From: Azoarcus sp. TTM-91 | GTDB lineage: Bacteria; Pseudomonadota; Gammaproteobacteria; Burkholderiales; Rhodocyclaceae | Assembly (NCBI RefSeq): GCF_012911025.1 | Contig: NZ_WUEI01000019.1 | Coordinates: forward strand, 1 to 62,954 | Reading direction: 5' to 3' | Length of the DNA: 62,954 nt | In this document: piece by piece, positions 1 to 8,668 of the stretch | Position numbering within the stretch: position 1 is the first letter of the stretch | How the letters are laid out: every line of letters starts with the position of its first letter | The notes under the pieces: generated by a model | What the model was told of the DNA's origin: nothing | The model's database searches: none | What the model saw: the letters and a program-made list of their open reading frames with translations, nothing else | Position numbers and translations under genes: made by a program

Positions 1-880
1 GGGTGTTGGGGGCGAACTTGGCGGTGGCCTTCACCGGGATGACCTTCACCAGCTCACCCAGGGCCTCGACCATCTGCGCCTGCACGCCGCCCAGCGTGGC
101 CGCTTCCATCTGGCAGCCGGCGCAGGCGCCCTTCATGGACACGTAGATGTTCTTGCCATCCACATCCACCAGCTCGATGTCACCGTGGTCGCGCTGCAGG
201 TTGGGGCGGGCCTTCTCGATGACCTGCTCGATCTTGCGGATGCGCTCCAGCGTGCTGAGCTTGCCCGGCACCTTCTTCTCCGGCGGCGGCGCCGGCTTGA
301 AGTCCTCGCCGCGCTCGGCCAGTACCTTGGCGAGGATCTCCTCGATGCCTTCGTGGCAGGAGGAGCAGCCGCCGCCGGCCTTGGTGTAGTTGGTCACCTG
401 CTCGACGCTGCACAGGTTGTTGGCGCGGATAGTCTCTTCGATCATCACCGCGTCCACCGCGAAGCACTTGCAGATCAGCGCGCCTTCTTCGTGGTCGTCC
501 TTCCATTCCTCGCCGCGGTAGTTGGCGACGGCGGACTGCAGGGCTTCGCGGCCCATCACCGAGCAGTGCATCTTCTCGGGCGGCAGGCCGCCGAGGAAGT
601 CGGCGATGTCCTGGTTGGATACTTCCAGCGCCTGCTCCAGGGTCTTGCCCTTGATGATCTCGGTCAGCGCCGAGCTGGAGGCGATGGCCGAGCCGCAGCC
701 AAAGGTCTGGAAGGAAGCATCCAGGATGGTTTCGTTGGCCGGATCCACCTTCAGCATCAGCCGCAGCGCGTCGCCGCAGGAGATGGAGCCCACTTCGCCG
801 ATGGCGTTGGCATCCGGCAGCGGGCCGGCGTTACGCGGGTTGTAGAAGTGTTCCTTGACGGTTTCGGAGTAATCCCACAT
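1..880 (-). CDS. nifU: NifU, Fe-S cluster scaffold for nitrogenase (3' end cut by window edge)
   Basis: Scaffold on which [2Fe-2S] and [4Fe-4S] clusters are built for nitrogenase maturation, with sulfur normally supplied by NifS. The visible 293 residues show the modular NifU layout: an N-terminal IscU-like domain with conserved cysteines ([22 protein letters not shown]), a central permanent [2Fe-2S] domain (CKC followed by GGGCSSC), and the start of the C-terminal Nfu-type domain with CAGCQ. It starts with ATG at 880, 15 bp after the iscA-like gene, so the two are one operon driven from the sigma54 promoter near 1261-1276. NifU is usually about 300 residues, so only a few residues should be missing beyond base 1. 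nifS would be expected next, outside the window. Confidence 0.95.
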   Translation of the reverse strand, partial: MWDYSETVKEHFYNPRNAGPLPDANAIGEVGSISCGDALRLMLKVDPANETILDASFQTFGCGSAIASSSALTEIIKGKTLEQALEVSNQDIADFLGGLPPEKMHCSVMGREALQSAVANYRGEEWKDDHEEGALICKCFAVDAVMIEETIRANNLCSVEQVTNYTKAGGGCSSCHEGIEEILAKVLAERGEDFKPAPPPEKKVPGKLSTLERIRKIEQVIEKARPNLQRDHGDIELVDVDGKNIYVSMKGACAGCQMEAATLGGVQAQMVEALGELVKVIPVKATAKFAPNT

Positions 881-895
881 GGCGCTCTCCCGGTA

Positions 896-1219
896 TCAGG
901 CGGAGAAGGACTGGCCACAGGCGCAGCCGCCGGAGGCATTCGGGTTTTCGAACTTGAAGCCGGAGCCGGACAGAGAGTCGACGAAATCGACGGTGACGCC
1001 GTCCAGCATCGGGGCGGAGTAGGGATCGACCAGCAGGGTCACGCCGCCCATCTCGACGACCATGTCGTCTTCCGCCTTCTCGGCTTCCAACTTCATGCCG
1101 TACTGCAGGCCGGAGCAGCCGCCGCCCTGCACATGGATGCGCAGACCGGCAACCGGGTCGGCGGAGGTGGAGATGAAACGGCTGACAGCCTGCAGCGCGC
1201 TGGGGGTGAGGTTGATCAT
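896..1219 (-). CDS. A-type Fe-S carrier, IscA/HesB family, nif-associated
   Basis: Small (107 aa) A-type carrier that accepts clusters from NifU and passes them to apo-proteins. The three conserved cysteines are visible: CSG in GGGCSGLQYG and the C-terminal CAC in GGCACGQSF. The start is placed at ATG 1219 because CCAGGAGAACCGAAC precedes it directly; a longer frame up to 1258 has no ribosome site and would run towards the promoter. It is the first gene of the iscA-nifU unit. The common name is iscA(nif); I leave the symbol empty because several paralogues share the fold. Confidence 0.9.
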   Translation of the reverse strand: MINLTPSALQAVSRFISTSADPVAGLRIHVQGGGCSGLQYGMKLEAEKAEDDMVVEMGGVTLLVDPYSAPMLDGVTVDFVDSLSGSGFKFENPNASGGCACGQSFSA

Positions 1220-1260
1220 GTTCGGTTCTCCTGGGGAAGAGGGTGTGTCGCCGAACATGG

Positions 1261-1276
1261 TGCAAAGGCTATGCCA
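1261..1276 (-). promoter_or_regulatory. sigma54 (-24/-12) promoter of iscA(nif)-nifU
   Basis: On the minus strand this reads TGGCATAGCCTTTGCA: TGGCA at -24, TTGCA at -12, and the required GG-N10-GC spacing. It lies 41 bp upstream of the iscA start codon. It has a TGT-N10-ACA NifA-type site about 85 bp further upstream. Confidence 0.85.
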
Positions 1277-1358
1277 TCACGGATGAAAACGTATCTTGCT
1301 GGTTTTAAAGGATTTGTTGTGCATGTGCCATGTCGCGAAGGGGACGCGCCACGGCCAT

Positions 1359-1374
1359 TGTCGGTTTTGTGACA
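1359..1374. promoter_or_regulatory. NifA-type upstream activator site (TGT-N10-ACA)
   Basis: TGTCGGTTTTGTGACA fits the NifA consensus exactly and lies 82 bp upstream of the -24 element, a normal distance for enhancer action. The rest of the 357-bp gap between the divergent genes (1220-1576) holds an AT-rich stretch near 1277-1320 that could bend or bind IHF. I see no other gene in it. Confidence 0.75.
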
Positions 1375-1576
1375 TGCCGGCTAAAAACCCTTCTGTCAGC
1401 ATGACTTTCGCCTTGCGCATGCGCACTGGAATGCGGCCACGGATGCGCAGGAAACGAATCGCTGGCGCCCCGTACAAACAATGAATGGCCGGCGGGCCGG
1501 GCACCCCGTTTGCCGCAGGAGTGTGCGGAAAGGTAATACGTAATACGCTAGCCGCCTGGCGGAGGAGGGACGACCT

Positions 1577-3271
1577 ATGGTTCTGCTCGACATGATGGGT
1601 GGGGTGGCCCTGCTGCTGTGGGGGCTGCACATGGTCCACAGCGGCATCGTGCGCGCCTTTGGCGCCGACCTCAGGCGCACGCTGGGCGGCGCGCTGCGCA
1701 ACCGTTTCAAGGCCCTGGCCGCCGGTCTCGGCATTACCGCATTGCTCCAGAGCAGTACCGCCACCGCGCTGATGCTGACCTCCTTCGCCGCCGGCGGCGT
1801 CATCAGCCTGGTGCCGGCGCTGGCCACCATGCTGGGCGCCAACATCGGCACCAGCCTCATCGTGCAGTTGCTGTCCTTCAACGTTTCCGCGCTGGCACCC
1901 ATGCTGCTGGTGGTGGGCGTGGTCGCCTTCCGCCGTGGCGCGCGCACCCGCACCCGGGATCTGGGGCGGGTCGCCATCGGCCTGGGGCTGATGCTGCTGT
2001 CGTTGCACCTGCTGCTGAACAGCCTGGCGCCGGTGGAGCATTCGCCGCTGGTGCGGGATGTGTTCGCCGCCGCCACCAACGAGGCGCTGGTCTGCCTGCT
2101 GATCGGCGCGCTGCTGACCTGGGCGGCGCACTCCAGCGTGGCGGTGGTGCTGCTGGTGATGTCGCTGGCGCAGTCGCAGCTGATCGGCGTCGAGGCGGCG
2201 CTGGCGATGGTGCTGGGCGCCAACCTCGGCGCCGCGCTGAATCCGCTGTTCGAGGGCGGCGCCGCCGGCAACCCGGCCTCGCGCCGCCTGCCGCTGGGCA
2301 ACCTGCTCAACCGCCTCGCCGGCTGCCTGTTGCTGCTGCCCTTCCTCGGCCCGGTGGCGGACTGGCTGGCGAGCGTCGATCCCCAGCCGGTGCGGGTGGC
2401 GGCGGACTTCCACATCCTCTTCAACCTGGCGATGGCGTTGCTCTTCCTGCCGCTGCTCAACCCGCTGGCGCGGCTGCTGGAGCGCTTCCTGCCGGAGCGG
2501 GCGGCACCCTCCGACCCCGGCACGCCGCTCTACCTGGATGCTGCTGCCCTCGACACCCCGGCGGTGGCGCTGGCCTGCGCTGCCCGCGAGACGCTGCACA
2601 TGGGCGACGTGGTGGAAGGCATGTTCCACCGTGGCATGAACGCCCTGCTGAGCAACGATCGCAAGCTGGTGGCCGAGGTGTCGGCGATGGACGACGCGGT
2701 GGACCGCCTGCACGAGGCGATCAAGCTCTACGTGATCCAGCTCACCCGCGGCAGCCTGGAGGAGCACGAGGGCCAGCGGGCGATGGAGATCATGTCGCTG
2801 TCCATCAACCTGGAGCATGTCGGCGACATCGTCGACAAGAACCTGATGGAGCTGGCGGCGAAGAAGATCAAGCACCGCCTGGAATTCTCCCGCGAGGGCG
2901 CGGCCGAGCTGGAGGCCATGCACCAGCACATCGCCGCCAACTTCAAGCTCGCCGCCAGCGCCTTCCTCACCGGCGACGCCCGGGTGGCGCGCCAGCTGCT
3001 GGAGGAAAAGACGCGGCTGCGGGAGATCGAACAGGCCGCCGGCGAGAGCCACATGGCGCGCCTGCGCGAGGGCCGGCCGGAGAGCCTGGAGACCAGTTCG
3101 CTGCACCTGGACGTGCTGCGCGATCTCAAGCGCATCCACTCTCACCTGTGCGCGGCGGCTTATCCGGTGCTGGATGCCAGGGGCGAGCTGCGCGACAGCC
3201 GCTTGAAGCCGGAGGCGAGGGCGAGCGAGGAGCCGGCTGCGGCGGACGGGCTGCGGCCGCATTCGGGCTGA
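1577..3271 (+). CDS. Na/Pi cotransporter family protein with C-terminal PhoU-like domain
   Basis: A 564-aa inner-membrane protein of the bacterial Na+/phosphate cotransporter II type (YjbB-like). The N-terminal ~310 residues form hydrophobic helices with the two duplicated QSS motifs typical of the family (LLQSSTATALM near residue 56, and AAHSSVAVVLL near residue 184). The last ~220 residues are a helical PhoU-like region (HMGDVVEGMF, LEHVGDIVDKNL). The start ATG at 1577 follows GGAGGAGGGACGACCT. The role is probably phosphate movement or sensing, but substrate and direction are not shown by sequence. It is divergent from the nif operon and looks unrelated to it. Confidence 0.85.
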   Translation: MVLLDMMGGVALLLWGLHMVHSGIVRAFGADLRRTLGGALRNRFKALAAGLGITALLQSSTATALMLTSFAAGGVISLVPALATMLGANIGTSLIVQLLSFNVSALAPMLLVVGVVAFRRGARTRTRDLGRVAIGLGLMLLSLHLLLNSLAPVEHSPLVRDVFAAATNEALVCLLIGALLTWAAHSSVAVVLLVMSLAQSQLIGVEAALAMVLGANLGAALNPLFEGGAAGNPASRRLPLGNLLNRLAGCLLLLPFLGPVADWLASVDPQPVRVAADFHILFNLAMALLFLPLLNPLARLLERFLPERAAPSDPGTPLYLDAAALDTPAVALACAARETLHMGDVVEGMFHRGMNALLSNDRKLVAEVSAMDDAVDRLHEAIKLYVIQLTRGSLEEHEGQRAMEIMSLSINLEHVGDIVDKNLMELAAKKIKHRLEFSREGAAELEAMHQHIAANFKLAASAFLTGDARVARQLLEEKTRLREIEQAAGESHMARLREGRPESLETSSLHLDVLRDLKRIHSHLCAAAYPVLDARGELRDSRLKPEARASEEPAAADGLRPHSG

Positions 3272-3280
3272 GGCTTGCTT

Positions 3281-3310
3281 CCCTCGCGGGAGAGGGGTTG
3301 GGGGAGAGGG
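3281..3310. repeat. Possible extragenic GA-rich repeat element
   Basis: CCCTCGCGGGAGAGGGG followed by TTGGGGGAGAGGG resembles the short intergenic elements scattered through many GC-rich proteobacterial genomes. Only one copy is seen in this window, so the repeat call rests on general resemblance. The remainder of 3272-3443 shows no gene. Confidence 0.35.
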
Positions 3311-3443
3311 GGAAAACCACCGGCGGGACCAGTCGGGTTGCTCCGAGACGCCCCTCGAGCGCTACCCGTCCAGCTTGGAAAACCGTCCTGGCGGCCTCTG
3401 CGCTCGGCCCTTCAGCGCCAGCCCCACGCCCAAACCCCAGCAC

Positions 3444-3836
3444 TCAGCCCAGGATGTGCTCGTACACGTCCCGCATCACGTCCCGCTCGGTATCCGGGAT
3501 GCCCGCCAGCTCGGTCAGCAGCGCGAAGCGCCCGCCGGCCTTGTCCACCGCCTCGAACGGTGGATCGGTGGCGGTGAGTTCGCCCAGCCATACGGTGGCG
3601 CTGCCTTCCGGCATCAGCATGCGGGAGCGGAATTCCGGATCGACGCGCAACTCGCCCGCCGGCAGGCCGAGGCGGCTGGCGGCCTGGGTGACCAACGGGC
3701 CGGGATGGGGGGAGACGATGGCTGGGTCGCCCTCGATCTCCAGGCTGGCGGCGATCACCGATTGCGGGAAGCGGACGAAGCGCAGGCGGGCGCTGGTGGC
3801 CTGCTTGTGATAGACGATGAGGGTGAGTAAGCCCAT
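3444..3836 (-). CDS. Hypothetical protein, nif-block associated
   Basis: A 130-aa soluble protein that I do not recognise. It opens with MGLLTLIVYHKQ and has the motif-like stretches RFPQSVIAASLEIEGD and PEFRSRMLMPEG. There is no signal peptide, membrane segment or cysteine cluster. It lies on the same strand as, and 180 bp after, the last gene of the nifENX run, so it may be the tail of that operon or a separate unit. Codon use matches its neighbours. Confidence 0.6.
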   Translation of the reverse strand: MGLLTLIVYHKQATSARLRFVRFPQSVIAASLEIEGDPAIVSPHPGPLVTQAASRLGLPAGELRVDPEFRSRMLMPEGSATVWLGELTATDPPFEAVDKAGGRFALLTELAGIPDTERDVMRDVYEHILG

Positions 3837-4016
3837 GGCATTCCATGCTGAGGCAATGCGGGAAAGGCGACCGGCGCGAGGGCTCGGTCGCCGGGAAGGT
3901 GCGGCGAGGCGGGAGTTGCGGCGCCGGGCCAGCAGAGCTGGCCCCGGCGGGCGGTGACGGCTCCGGCGGCGCTGCGGAGGGACGCGCGCCGGCGCGTCCC
4001 CTGCCGCGCCCGCCGC

Positions 4017-4229
4017 TCAGGCGGTGGCAGTCGCCGCCGACAGGCGCTTGCTGGCGTCCGCCCAGGCCTTGCAGGCGTCGTAGGTGGACTGCGCGATGCC
4101 GGGGATCTCCTCGTAGCCCGCCGGCAGGCGGTCTTCGACCAGGTCGTGCAGCTGGGAAGCCCATTCCTGCGAGATGCGCTTCAGCTTCTTCACTTCCTTC
4201 TCGAGGTCCTTGATTTCCTCTTCCGTCAT
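4017..4229 (-). CDS. CCE_0567-family small metalloprotein, nif-associated
   Basis: A 70-aa helical-hairpin protein: a charged N-terminal helix (EEEIKDLEKEVKKLKR) and a second helix ending in DACKAWADASKRL. This matches the small Rop-like family (DUF683) found downstream of nifX/DUF269 in many diazotrophs. The cyanobacterial founder CCE_0567 binds metal; the role in nitrogenase assembly is not established. ATG 4229 follows GGAGGAGACCACC. It is 17 bp after the DUF269 gene, so the two are co-transcribed. Confidence 0.85.
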   Translation of the reverse strand: MTEEEIKDLEKEVKKLKRISQEWASQLHDLVEDRLPAGYEEIPGIAQSTYDACKAWADASKRLSAATATA

Positions 4230-4246
4230 GGTGGTCTCCTCCGTGA

Positions 4247-4732
4247 TCAGAGCCCGGCGACTTCTGGGTACTTGCCGATGAGTTCCAGCGCCACCGACAG
4301 GTATTTGTCGGCTTCGTCCTTCATCTTCGAATAGCTGTCGAAGCCGAAGCGATGCACGTCGCGCAGGGTGCGGTCCAGCACCACCAGCTTGCCGACGGTG
4401 ATCACGCCGCGGCCGAAGCCTTCGTGGGTGATGTTGATCATCGGCACCGCCATCAGGCCGCATTCCTTCTCGATCAGCGCGGCGATGGCGTTGTGGAAGG
4501 CCTTCACGCGGGCGATGGTGACGTCGTCCGGATCGCCCACCACCGGGATCTGGCGGCGTTGTTCCTTGGTCAGGATGTAGGGCGCGAGCACCTTGTCGGT
4601 GGGCCAGCCGTCGTAGGTGCCGTAGCTGTCCAGCGCGCGGGTCTGGCGATTCATCTCCTTGATGAAGTCGGTCTCGGCCAGTTCCGGGCTCAGTTCGGCC
4701 GCGGGAGCGGTGTTGGTGTCGATGGTGATCAT
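4247..4732 (-). CDS. NifX-associated nitrogen fixation protein (DUF269)
   Basis: A 161-aa cytoplasmic protein of the DUF269 family that almost always follows nifX. Recognisable stretches are DFIKEMNRQTRALDSYGTYD and GFGRGVITVGKLVVLDRTLR. Its biochemical role is unknown, but phylogenetic linkage ties it to FeMo-cofactor handling. The ATG at 4732 overlaps the stop codon of the RseC-like gene (ATGA), which argues for translational coupling, and AAGGAG lies about 8 bp upstream. Confidence 0.93.
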   Translation of the reverse strand: MITIDTNTAPAAELSPELAETDFIKEMNRQTRALDSYGTYDGWPTDKVLAPYILTKEQRRQIPVVGDPDDVTIARVKAFHNAIAALIEKECGLMAVPMINITHEGFGRGVITVGKLVVLDRTLRDVHRFGFDSYSKMKDEADKYLSVALELIGKYPEVAGL

Positions 4733-5175
4733 CGTGGCGACTCCTTGTCGTCGGGTTCTGTTGCAGCGGTTGGGATTTGTTCCAGCAGCGCAGGCTGCGG
4801 ACGCAGGCCGGGCAGGCGGGAGAGGCGGCGCGAGAGCAGGAAGCCGGCGCCCAGGCCGCCGAAGCTGGAGAGCGCGATCGCGCTCTCGGCCAGCGCGAGC
4901 TGGGAGGCGATGGCCATGCCCAGCAGCAGGCCGGCCAGCGGCAGCAGGTAGGCCACCGCGATGGCGCGGTAGGTGGTGCCGCTGTCCAGGTTCACCTGCA
5001 CGGTTTCGCCCACGCGGTGGGCCTGGGCGTCGCTGGCGGGGACCACCAGCTCGGTGGCGTTGCTGCCGGCGCAGACGTGGGAGGAACGGCAGTTGCCACA
5101 GGCCGAGGCGCGCTCGAAGCGCACCACCAGGCTGTCGTCGGCGATGGCGATCACTTCGCCGCTGCGCGTCATCAT
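4729..5175 (-). CDS. RseC/MucC-family membrane protein within nif operon
   Basis: A 148-aa protein with an N-terminal soluble domain carrying clustered cysteines (SACGNCRSSHVC) and two membrane helices (about residues 73-92 and 96-113), the layout of RseC/MucC, a partner in SoxR-reducing systems related to Rnf. Inside a nif operon it may help pass electrons or handle Fe-S redox chemistry at the membrane; that is inference. It overlaps nifX upstream by 4 bp and the DUF269 gene downstream by 4 bp, so it is a full member of the operon. Confidence 0.8.
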   Translation of the reverse strand: MMTRSGEVIAIADDSLVVRFERASACGNCRSSHVCAGSNATELVVPASDAQAHRVGETVQVNLDSGTTYRAIAVAYLLPLAGLLLGMAIASQLALAESAIALSSFGGLGAGFLLSRRLSRLPGLRPQPALLEQIPTAATEPDDKESPR

Positions 5176-5699
5176 TCCTGCCAGCCCTCGGCTTCCATGG
5201 CATCGAAGCGGCTGCTGTCCGCCGGCTGGCGGGCTTTCACCGCCTTGGCCAGCCAGCCGCCGGGGCCGCTGGCGAGTTCGCCTTGCAGGTCGCCGATCAG
5301 CCGGTCTATGCAGGCGCCTTCCTCTACCCGTATCGGCTGCACGCCGGAGGCCAGCAGCTGCTTAACCGCCGAGGCGCCGACCGCCAGGCAATACACCGCG
5401 GCGCAGCCGCTGAGGGTGGCGATCTTGGCCGGCAGCTTGTTCTCGTTGCCGTCCTGCGCGGTGTCGAGGAACTCGGTGACTTCCACCAGCTGCGAGGAAC
5501 CGGGGCCGATCTCGAAGATGGCGAAGGCCTCGGTGGCGCCGAAGTGCTGGTTCACCGTGCTGCGGTCGGTGCTGGCGAAGGCGACGCGCACGCCGTCCAT
5601 GACCGGGGCCGCCACGTCAGTGCCCACCAGCCGCAGCTGCCGCCGACGGGGGATCGTTTCGCTGGTTGTATCGAGATCGATGGGGAGCGATGGACTCAT
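5172..5699 (-). CDS. nifX: NifX, FeMo-cofactor precursor carrier
   Basis: A 175-aa member of the NifX/NifB-C/VnfX superfamily that binds NifB-co and the VK-cluster between NifB and NifEN. The signature VRVAFASTDRSTVNQHFG and the later SGCAAVYCLAVG are visible. The proposed ATG at 5699 has no clear ribosome site and lies 83 nt inside the 3' end of nifN, so expression probably relies on coupling. A later in-frame ATG (Met34, at 5600, just before VRVAF) cannot be excluded but would remove the conserved RQLRLVG lead-in. Confidence 0.92.
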   Translation of the reverse strand: MSPSLPIDLDTTSETIPRRRQLRLVGTDVAAPVMDGVRVAFASTDRSTVNQHFGATEAFAIFEIGPGSSQLVEVTEFLDTAQDGNENKLPAKIATLSGCAAVYCLAVGASAVKQLLASGVQPIRVEEGACIDRLIGDLQGELASGPGGWLAKAVKARQPADSSRFDAMEAEGWQE

Positions 5700-7008
5700 G
5701 ATGTTGCAACACCAGGTTGGCCAGATCGAACAGGGCTTGCCGGGTACCCCGGTAGCCCACCCATGTCTTGCAGTAACCGCCGACGAGGTCGTATTGCGGC
5801 ATGCCGGCGCGCAGCAGCGGCACGCCCAGCCGCTCGGCGGTGGCGGCTGCGTGCGAGTTGGCGATGATGAGTTCCGCCTGGCCGGCGCGGGCCAGGTCTT
5901 CCAGGTCTTCCAGGTCGCCGATGTGGGCCTGGGTGGCAGGCAGGTCGGCGAGGCAGGGCGCCTTCACCGGCGCCACCGCGGCGACGATCTCGCTGCCCAT
6001 GCCGTGGACCAGGGTGGCGAGCTGCAGCAGCAGGTCGGCGTCGGCGGCGATGGCGACGCGGCGCAGGCCGGTCATGAAGTGGGTGTCCACCATCGCGTCC
6101 TGCAGCTGGGCGCGGTGGCGCTCCAGCTTCTCCGGCACCGGCACCCCGGCGATCTCGGCCAGCAGCGCGGTGAAGCGGTCGCAGGCCTCCAGCCCGACCA
6201 GGCCGTCGAAGCGGTGGTCGGGCACGCCGGTGCGGCTGGCCAGCACATCGGCGGCGGCGTTCAGCGAGCGGCCGATGACGATGGTGGCGCGCGCCTCGCC
6301 CAGCGTCGGCAGTTCGGAGACCGGCGTGCCGCCCAGGGTCACCGGGGTGGTGTCTTCCGGGATCAGGTGGCCGTCCAGCGAGTCGGCGAGGTCGGGCACC
6401 GCCACCGGCCGCAGGTTGAACAGCTCCACCCATTCCTTGATGGCCTCGACGTCGCCCGGCGTCAGGTGGCTGCCCAGCAGCAGGTTGATCTGGCGCGGCC
6501 GGCGGCCGACGATGCCGGTGCCGGCAGTGGTGGGCACGGTGGCCTCCAGCATGCCCTTCACCGCGGCGGCGTAGCCGGTTTCCAGGCAGCCGTTGAAGTC
6601 CGGCGTGTTCACCGCCGCCACCGGAATGTGGTCGTACTGCGGGTAGCGGCTGCGGAAATCCTTGACCAGGCGGTGGATATCGGTGCCCTGGGTTTCCGAC
6701 AGCGCGGTGGTGGCGAGACCGACCAGCGACGGCTTGCTCTTGCCGCACACGGTGGCCAGCGCCTGGACCACGTTGTCGTCGGCGTTCATCACGGTGGCGA
6801 CCTGGTCCATCGCGGTGGTCTGCAGCGGCACCGGCTCGCGGAAGTGGCGCACGAAGAACACCTTGGCGAAGGCGGTGCATCCCTGCGAACCGTGGAAGAT
6901 GGGCATGCCGCGGTTGATGCCGAGGAAGGCCAGCGCCGCGCCGGCGGGCGCGGAGGACTTCAGCGGGCTGACCGACAGGGCCTTGGGGTGGCGGACGATC
7001 TCGGCCAT
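5617..7008 (-). CDS. nifN: NifN, FeMo-cofactor assembly scaffold beta subunit
   Basis: The partner of NifE in the NifE2N2 scaffold on which the FeMo-cofactor precursor matures. The 463-aa product opens with the family-typical MAEIVRHPKALSVSPLKSS and carries GINRGMPIFHGSQGCTAF with the cluster-ligand cysteine. The start at 7008 is preferred over an upstream in-frame start at 7095 because it follows TGAGGACGCCGCG and sits 10 bp after the nifE stop. The C terminus ends in a low-complexity tail (SAAAAAGGH) that overlaps nifX by 83 nt, longer than is usual. Confidence 0.95.
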   Translation of the reverse strand: MAEIVRHPKALSVSPLKSSAPAGAALAFLGINRGMPIFHGSQGCTAFAKVFFVRHFREPVPLQTTAMDQVATVMNADDNVVQALATVCGKSKPSLVGLATTALSETQGTDIHRLVKDFRSRYPQYDHIPVAAVNTPDFNGCLETGYAAAVKGMLEATVPTTAGTGIVGRRPRQINLLLGSHLTPGDVEAIKEWVELFNLRPVAVPDLADSLDGHLIPEDTTPVTLGGTPVSELPTLGEARATIVIGRSLNAAADVLASRTGVPDHRFDGLVGLEACDRFTALLAEIAGVPVPEKLERHRAQLQDAMVDTHFMTGLRRVAIAADADLLLQLATLVHGMGSEIVAAVAPVKAPCLADLPATQAHIGDLEDLEDLARAGQAELIIANSHAAATAERLGVPLLRAGMPQYDLVGGYCKTWVGYRGTRQALFDLANLVLQHHESIAPHRSRYNQRNDPPSAAAAAGGH

Positions 7009-7018
7009 CGCGGCGTCC

Positions 7019-8512
7019 TCAGGCGGCGGCGCCGGCGGGCGCGTGGTGGTGATCGTCGTGGTCGTGGGCATGCTCGTCCGGGCCGTCGCCGGCATCCGGG
7101 CTGTCGCCCATCTCCGGCCCGGCGATCACCATGGCCTTGCTCGACCACGGCGCCGGCTTGCGCACCGCGTCCCACACCGGCGATTCCAGCGTCAGCGCCA
7201 GCTGGCGCACCAGCTCCTTCATGCCCTCGTAGCCGGCGTAGCCGAATTCCCGTTCCTGGTTGATGTCGAGGAAGGGCAGGCGGGCCTTGAGCGCGGTGTA
7301 GAGGTTGCGGCCGCCGGCGATCAGGATGTCGGCCTTGAGGTTGTACACCGCGTTCAGCAGGTCGCGGGCGCCCTCGCTCTCCAGCATGATGGTGTTGTCA
7401 CCCATCAGCTCCAGGATGCGGGCCTTGTCTTCCTCGGTGGATTTCTTGGTGCCGCTGGCGACCACGTTCATGCCCAGGTCCTGCAGTGCCGAGACCACCG
7501 ACCAGGATTTCACCCCGCCGGTGAACAACAGCACCCGCTTGCCTTCCAGCCGCGGCCGCCACACGTTCAGCTCGCCGCGCACCCGGGCTTCCTCGCGGGC
7601 GATCAGCTTCTCGGTGCGCTCGATGAGGTCGGGGTCGCCGATGATGCGGGCGATGTCGCGCAGCGCCTGCGAGGTGTCGGTGATGCCGTAGAAGCTGCCC
7701 TCGAACCAGGGCACGCCGTACTGCTCCTCCATCTTGCGGGCGACGTTGATCATCGCCTTGGCGCACACCAGCATGCTCACCTCGGCGCGGTGCATGGTCT
7801 GCACCTCGTGGAAGCGGGCGTCGCCGGACAGGGTACAGAGCACGCGCAGGCCCAGTTCCTCGAACAGCGGGGTGAGGTACCACAGCTCGCCGGCGATGTT
7901 GTATTCGCCGATGAGGTTGATGTTGTGGATCCTGATGCCGGGCGGAATCGCCTCCGGCGGCACCGGCTCCGGCTCGCGGGTGCCGATGACGTGCTTCACC
8001 ATGGCTTCGCCGGCGATGCGGTTGCCCAGGTTCTTGGTGCCGTAGAAGCCGGCGCAGTCTATGGGCACCACCGGCACGCCCCAGCGCTCGGCGGCGGCCT
8101 TGCACACCGCCTCGATGTCGTCGCCGATCAGCGCCGGCACGCAGGTGTTGTAGACGAACACCGCAGGTGGCTGGTAGCGGTCTATGGCTTGCTTGATACC
8201 GTGAAACAGGCGCTTTTCCGCCTTGCCCATGATGATGTCCTGCTCCGACAGGTCGGTGGTCATGCCGATCCTGAACAGCGTGGGGCCGGACGAGCGGGTG
8301 CCGCGGTTGTCCCAGGAGTTGCCGGCACAGGCGATGGGGCCGTGCACCACGTGGGCGACGTCGGCGATGGGCAGCAGGGCGATCTGTGCGCCGTCGAAGG
8401 CGCAACCGCCGGCGGAAGCGCCGGGCTTGGGCCGTGCGCAGCCGGATTTCTCCTTCTTGTTGTGCGCACAGGCGGGTTCGTCCATCAGGGCGGCGATATC
8501 GGAGGCTTTCAT
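7019..8512 (-). CDS. nifE: NifE, FeMo-cofactor assembly scaffold alpha subunit
   Basis: A 497-aa NifD-like protein that forms NifE2N2 with NifN. Conserved stretches include [20 protein letters not shown], the cysteine in [13 protein letters not shown], and [14 protein letters not shown]. The last ~20 residues form an acidic, His-rich tail ([12 protein letters not shown]), which is not part of the ordinary NifE fold and could hold metal. It is the first gene of a unit running through nifN, nifX, rseC-like, DUF269 and CCE_0567-like. A sigma54 promoter lies 36 bp upstream, with tandem NifA sites behind it. Confidence 0.95.
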   Translation of the reverse strand: MKASDIAALMDEPACAHNKKEKSGCARPKPGASAGGCAFDGAQIALLPIADVAHVVHGPIACAGNSWDNRGTRSSGPTLFRIGMTTDLSEQDIIMGKAEKRLFHGIKQAIDRYQPPAVFVYNTCVPALIGDDIEAVCKAAAERWGVPVVPIDCAGFYGTKNLGNRIAGEAMVKHVIGTREPEPVPPEAIPPGIRIHNINLIGEYNIAGELWYLTPLFEELGLRVLCTLSGDARFHEVQTMHRAEVSMLVCAKAMINVARKMEEQYGVPWFEGSFYGITDTSQALRDIARIIGDPDLIERTEKLIAREEARVRGELNVWRPRLEGKRVLLFTGGVKSWSVVSALQDLGMNVVASGTKKSTEEDKARILELMGDNTIMLESEGARDLLNAVYNLKADILIAGGRNLYTALKARLPFLDINQEREFGYAGYEGMKELVRQLALTLESPVWDAVRKPAPWSSKAMVIAGPEMGDSPDAGDGPDEHAHDHDDHHHAPAGAAA

Positions 8513-8548
8513 GTCGGGGGACTCCGTCGGCAGTAGTGGAGGGCAACG

Positions 8549-8564
8549 TGCAAGCTCCGTGCCG
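8549..8564 (-). promoter_or_regulatory. sigma54 promoter of the nifENX operon
   Basis: The minus strand reads CGGCACGGAGCTTGCA: one mismatch from TGGCACG-N4-TTGCA, with intact GG-N10-GC spacing. It lies 36 bp before nifE. AT-rich sequence (8570-8615) separates it from the NifA sites. Confidence 0.82.
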
Positions 8565-8620
8565 CCTCGATGTTTGTTCCTAAGTGAATGAAAAAGCGAA
8601 TGTATTTTTGGTAGAGCGGC

Positions 8621-8636
8621 TGTCGCGAAGCCGACA
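8621..8636. promoter_or_regulatory. NifA-type upstream site 1 for nifENX
   Basis: TGTCGCGAAGCCGACA is an exact TGT-N10-ACA, 56 bp upstream of the -24 element. Confidence 0.7.
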
Positions 8637-8637
8637 A

Positions 8638-8653
8638 TGTGCGGCCGGCCACA
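8638..8653. promoter_or_regulatory. NifA-type upstream site 2 for nifENX
   Basis: TGTGCGGCCGGCCACA is a second exact TGT-N10-ACA starting 17 bp after the first, so the two dyads are tandem. The inner ten bases are themselves a palindrome. Confidence 0.68.
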
Positions 8654-8668
8654 CGACAGCCGCGTGGC

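Noticed and set aside
185..1372. Long open frames opposite nifU/iscA and many other genes (for example 1277-3262 minus, 4777-7263 plus, 20321-22606 minus)
   Set aside because: They are antisense or shifted shadows of real genes in GC-rich DNA, have no ribosome sites or recognisable domains, and show Arg/Ala/Gly/Gln-rich low-complexity composition.
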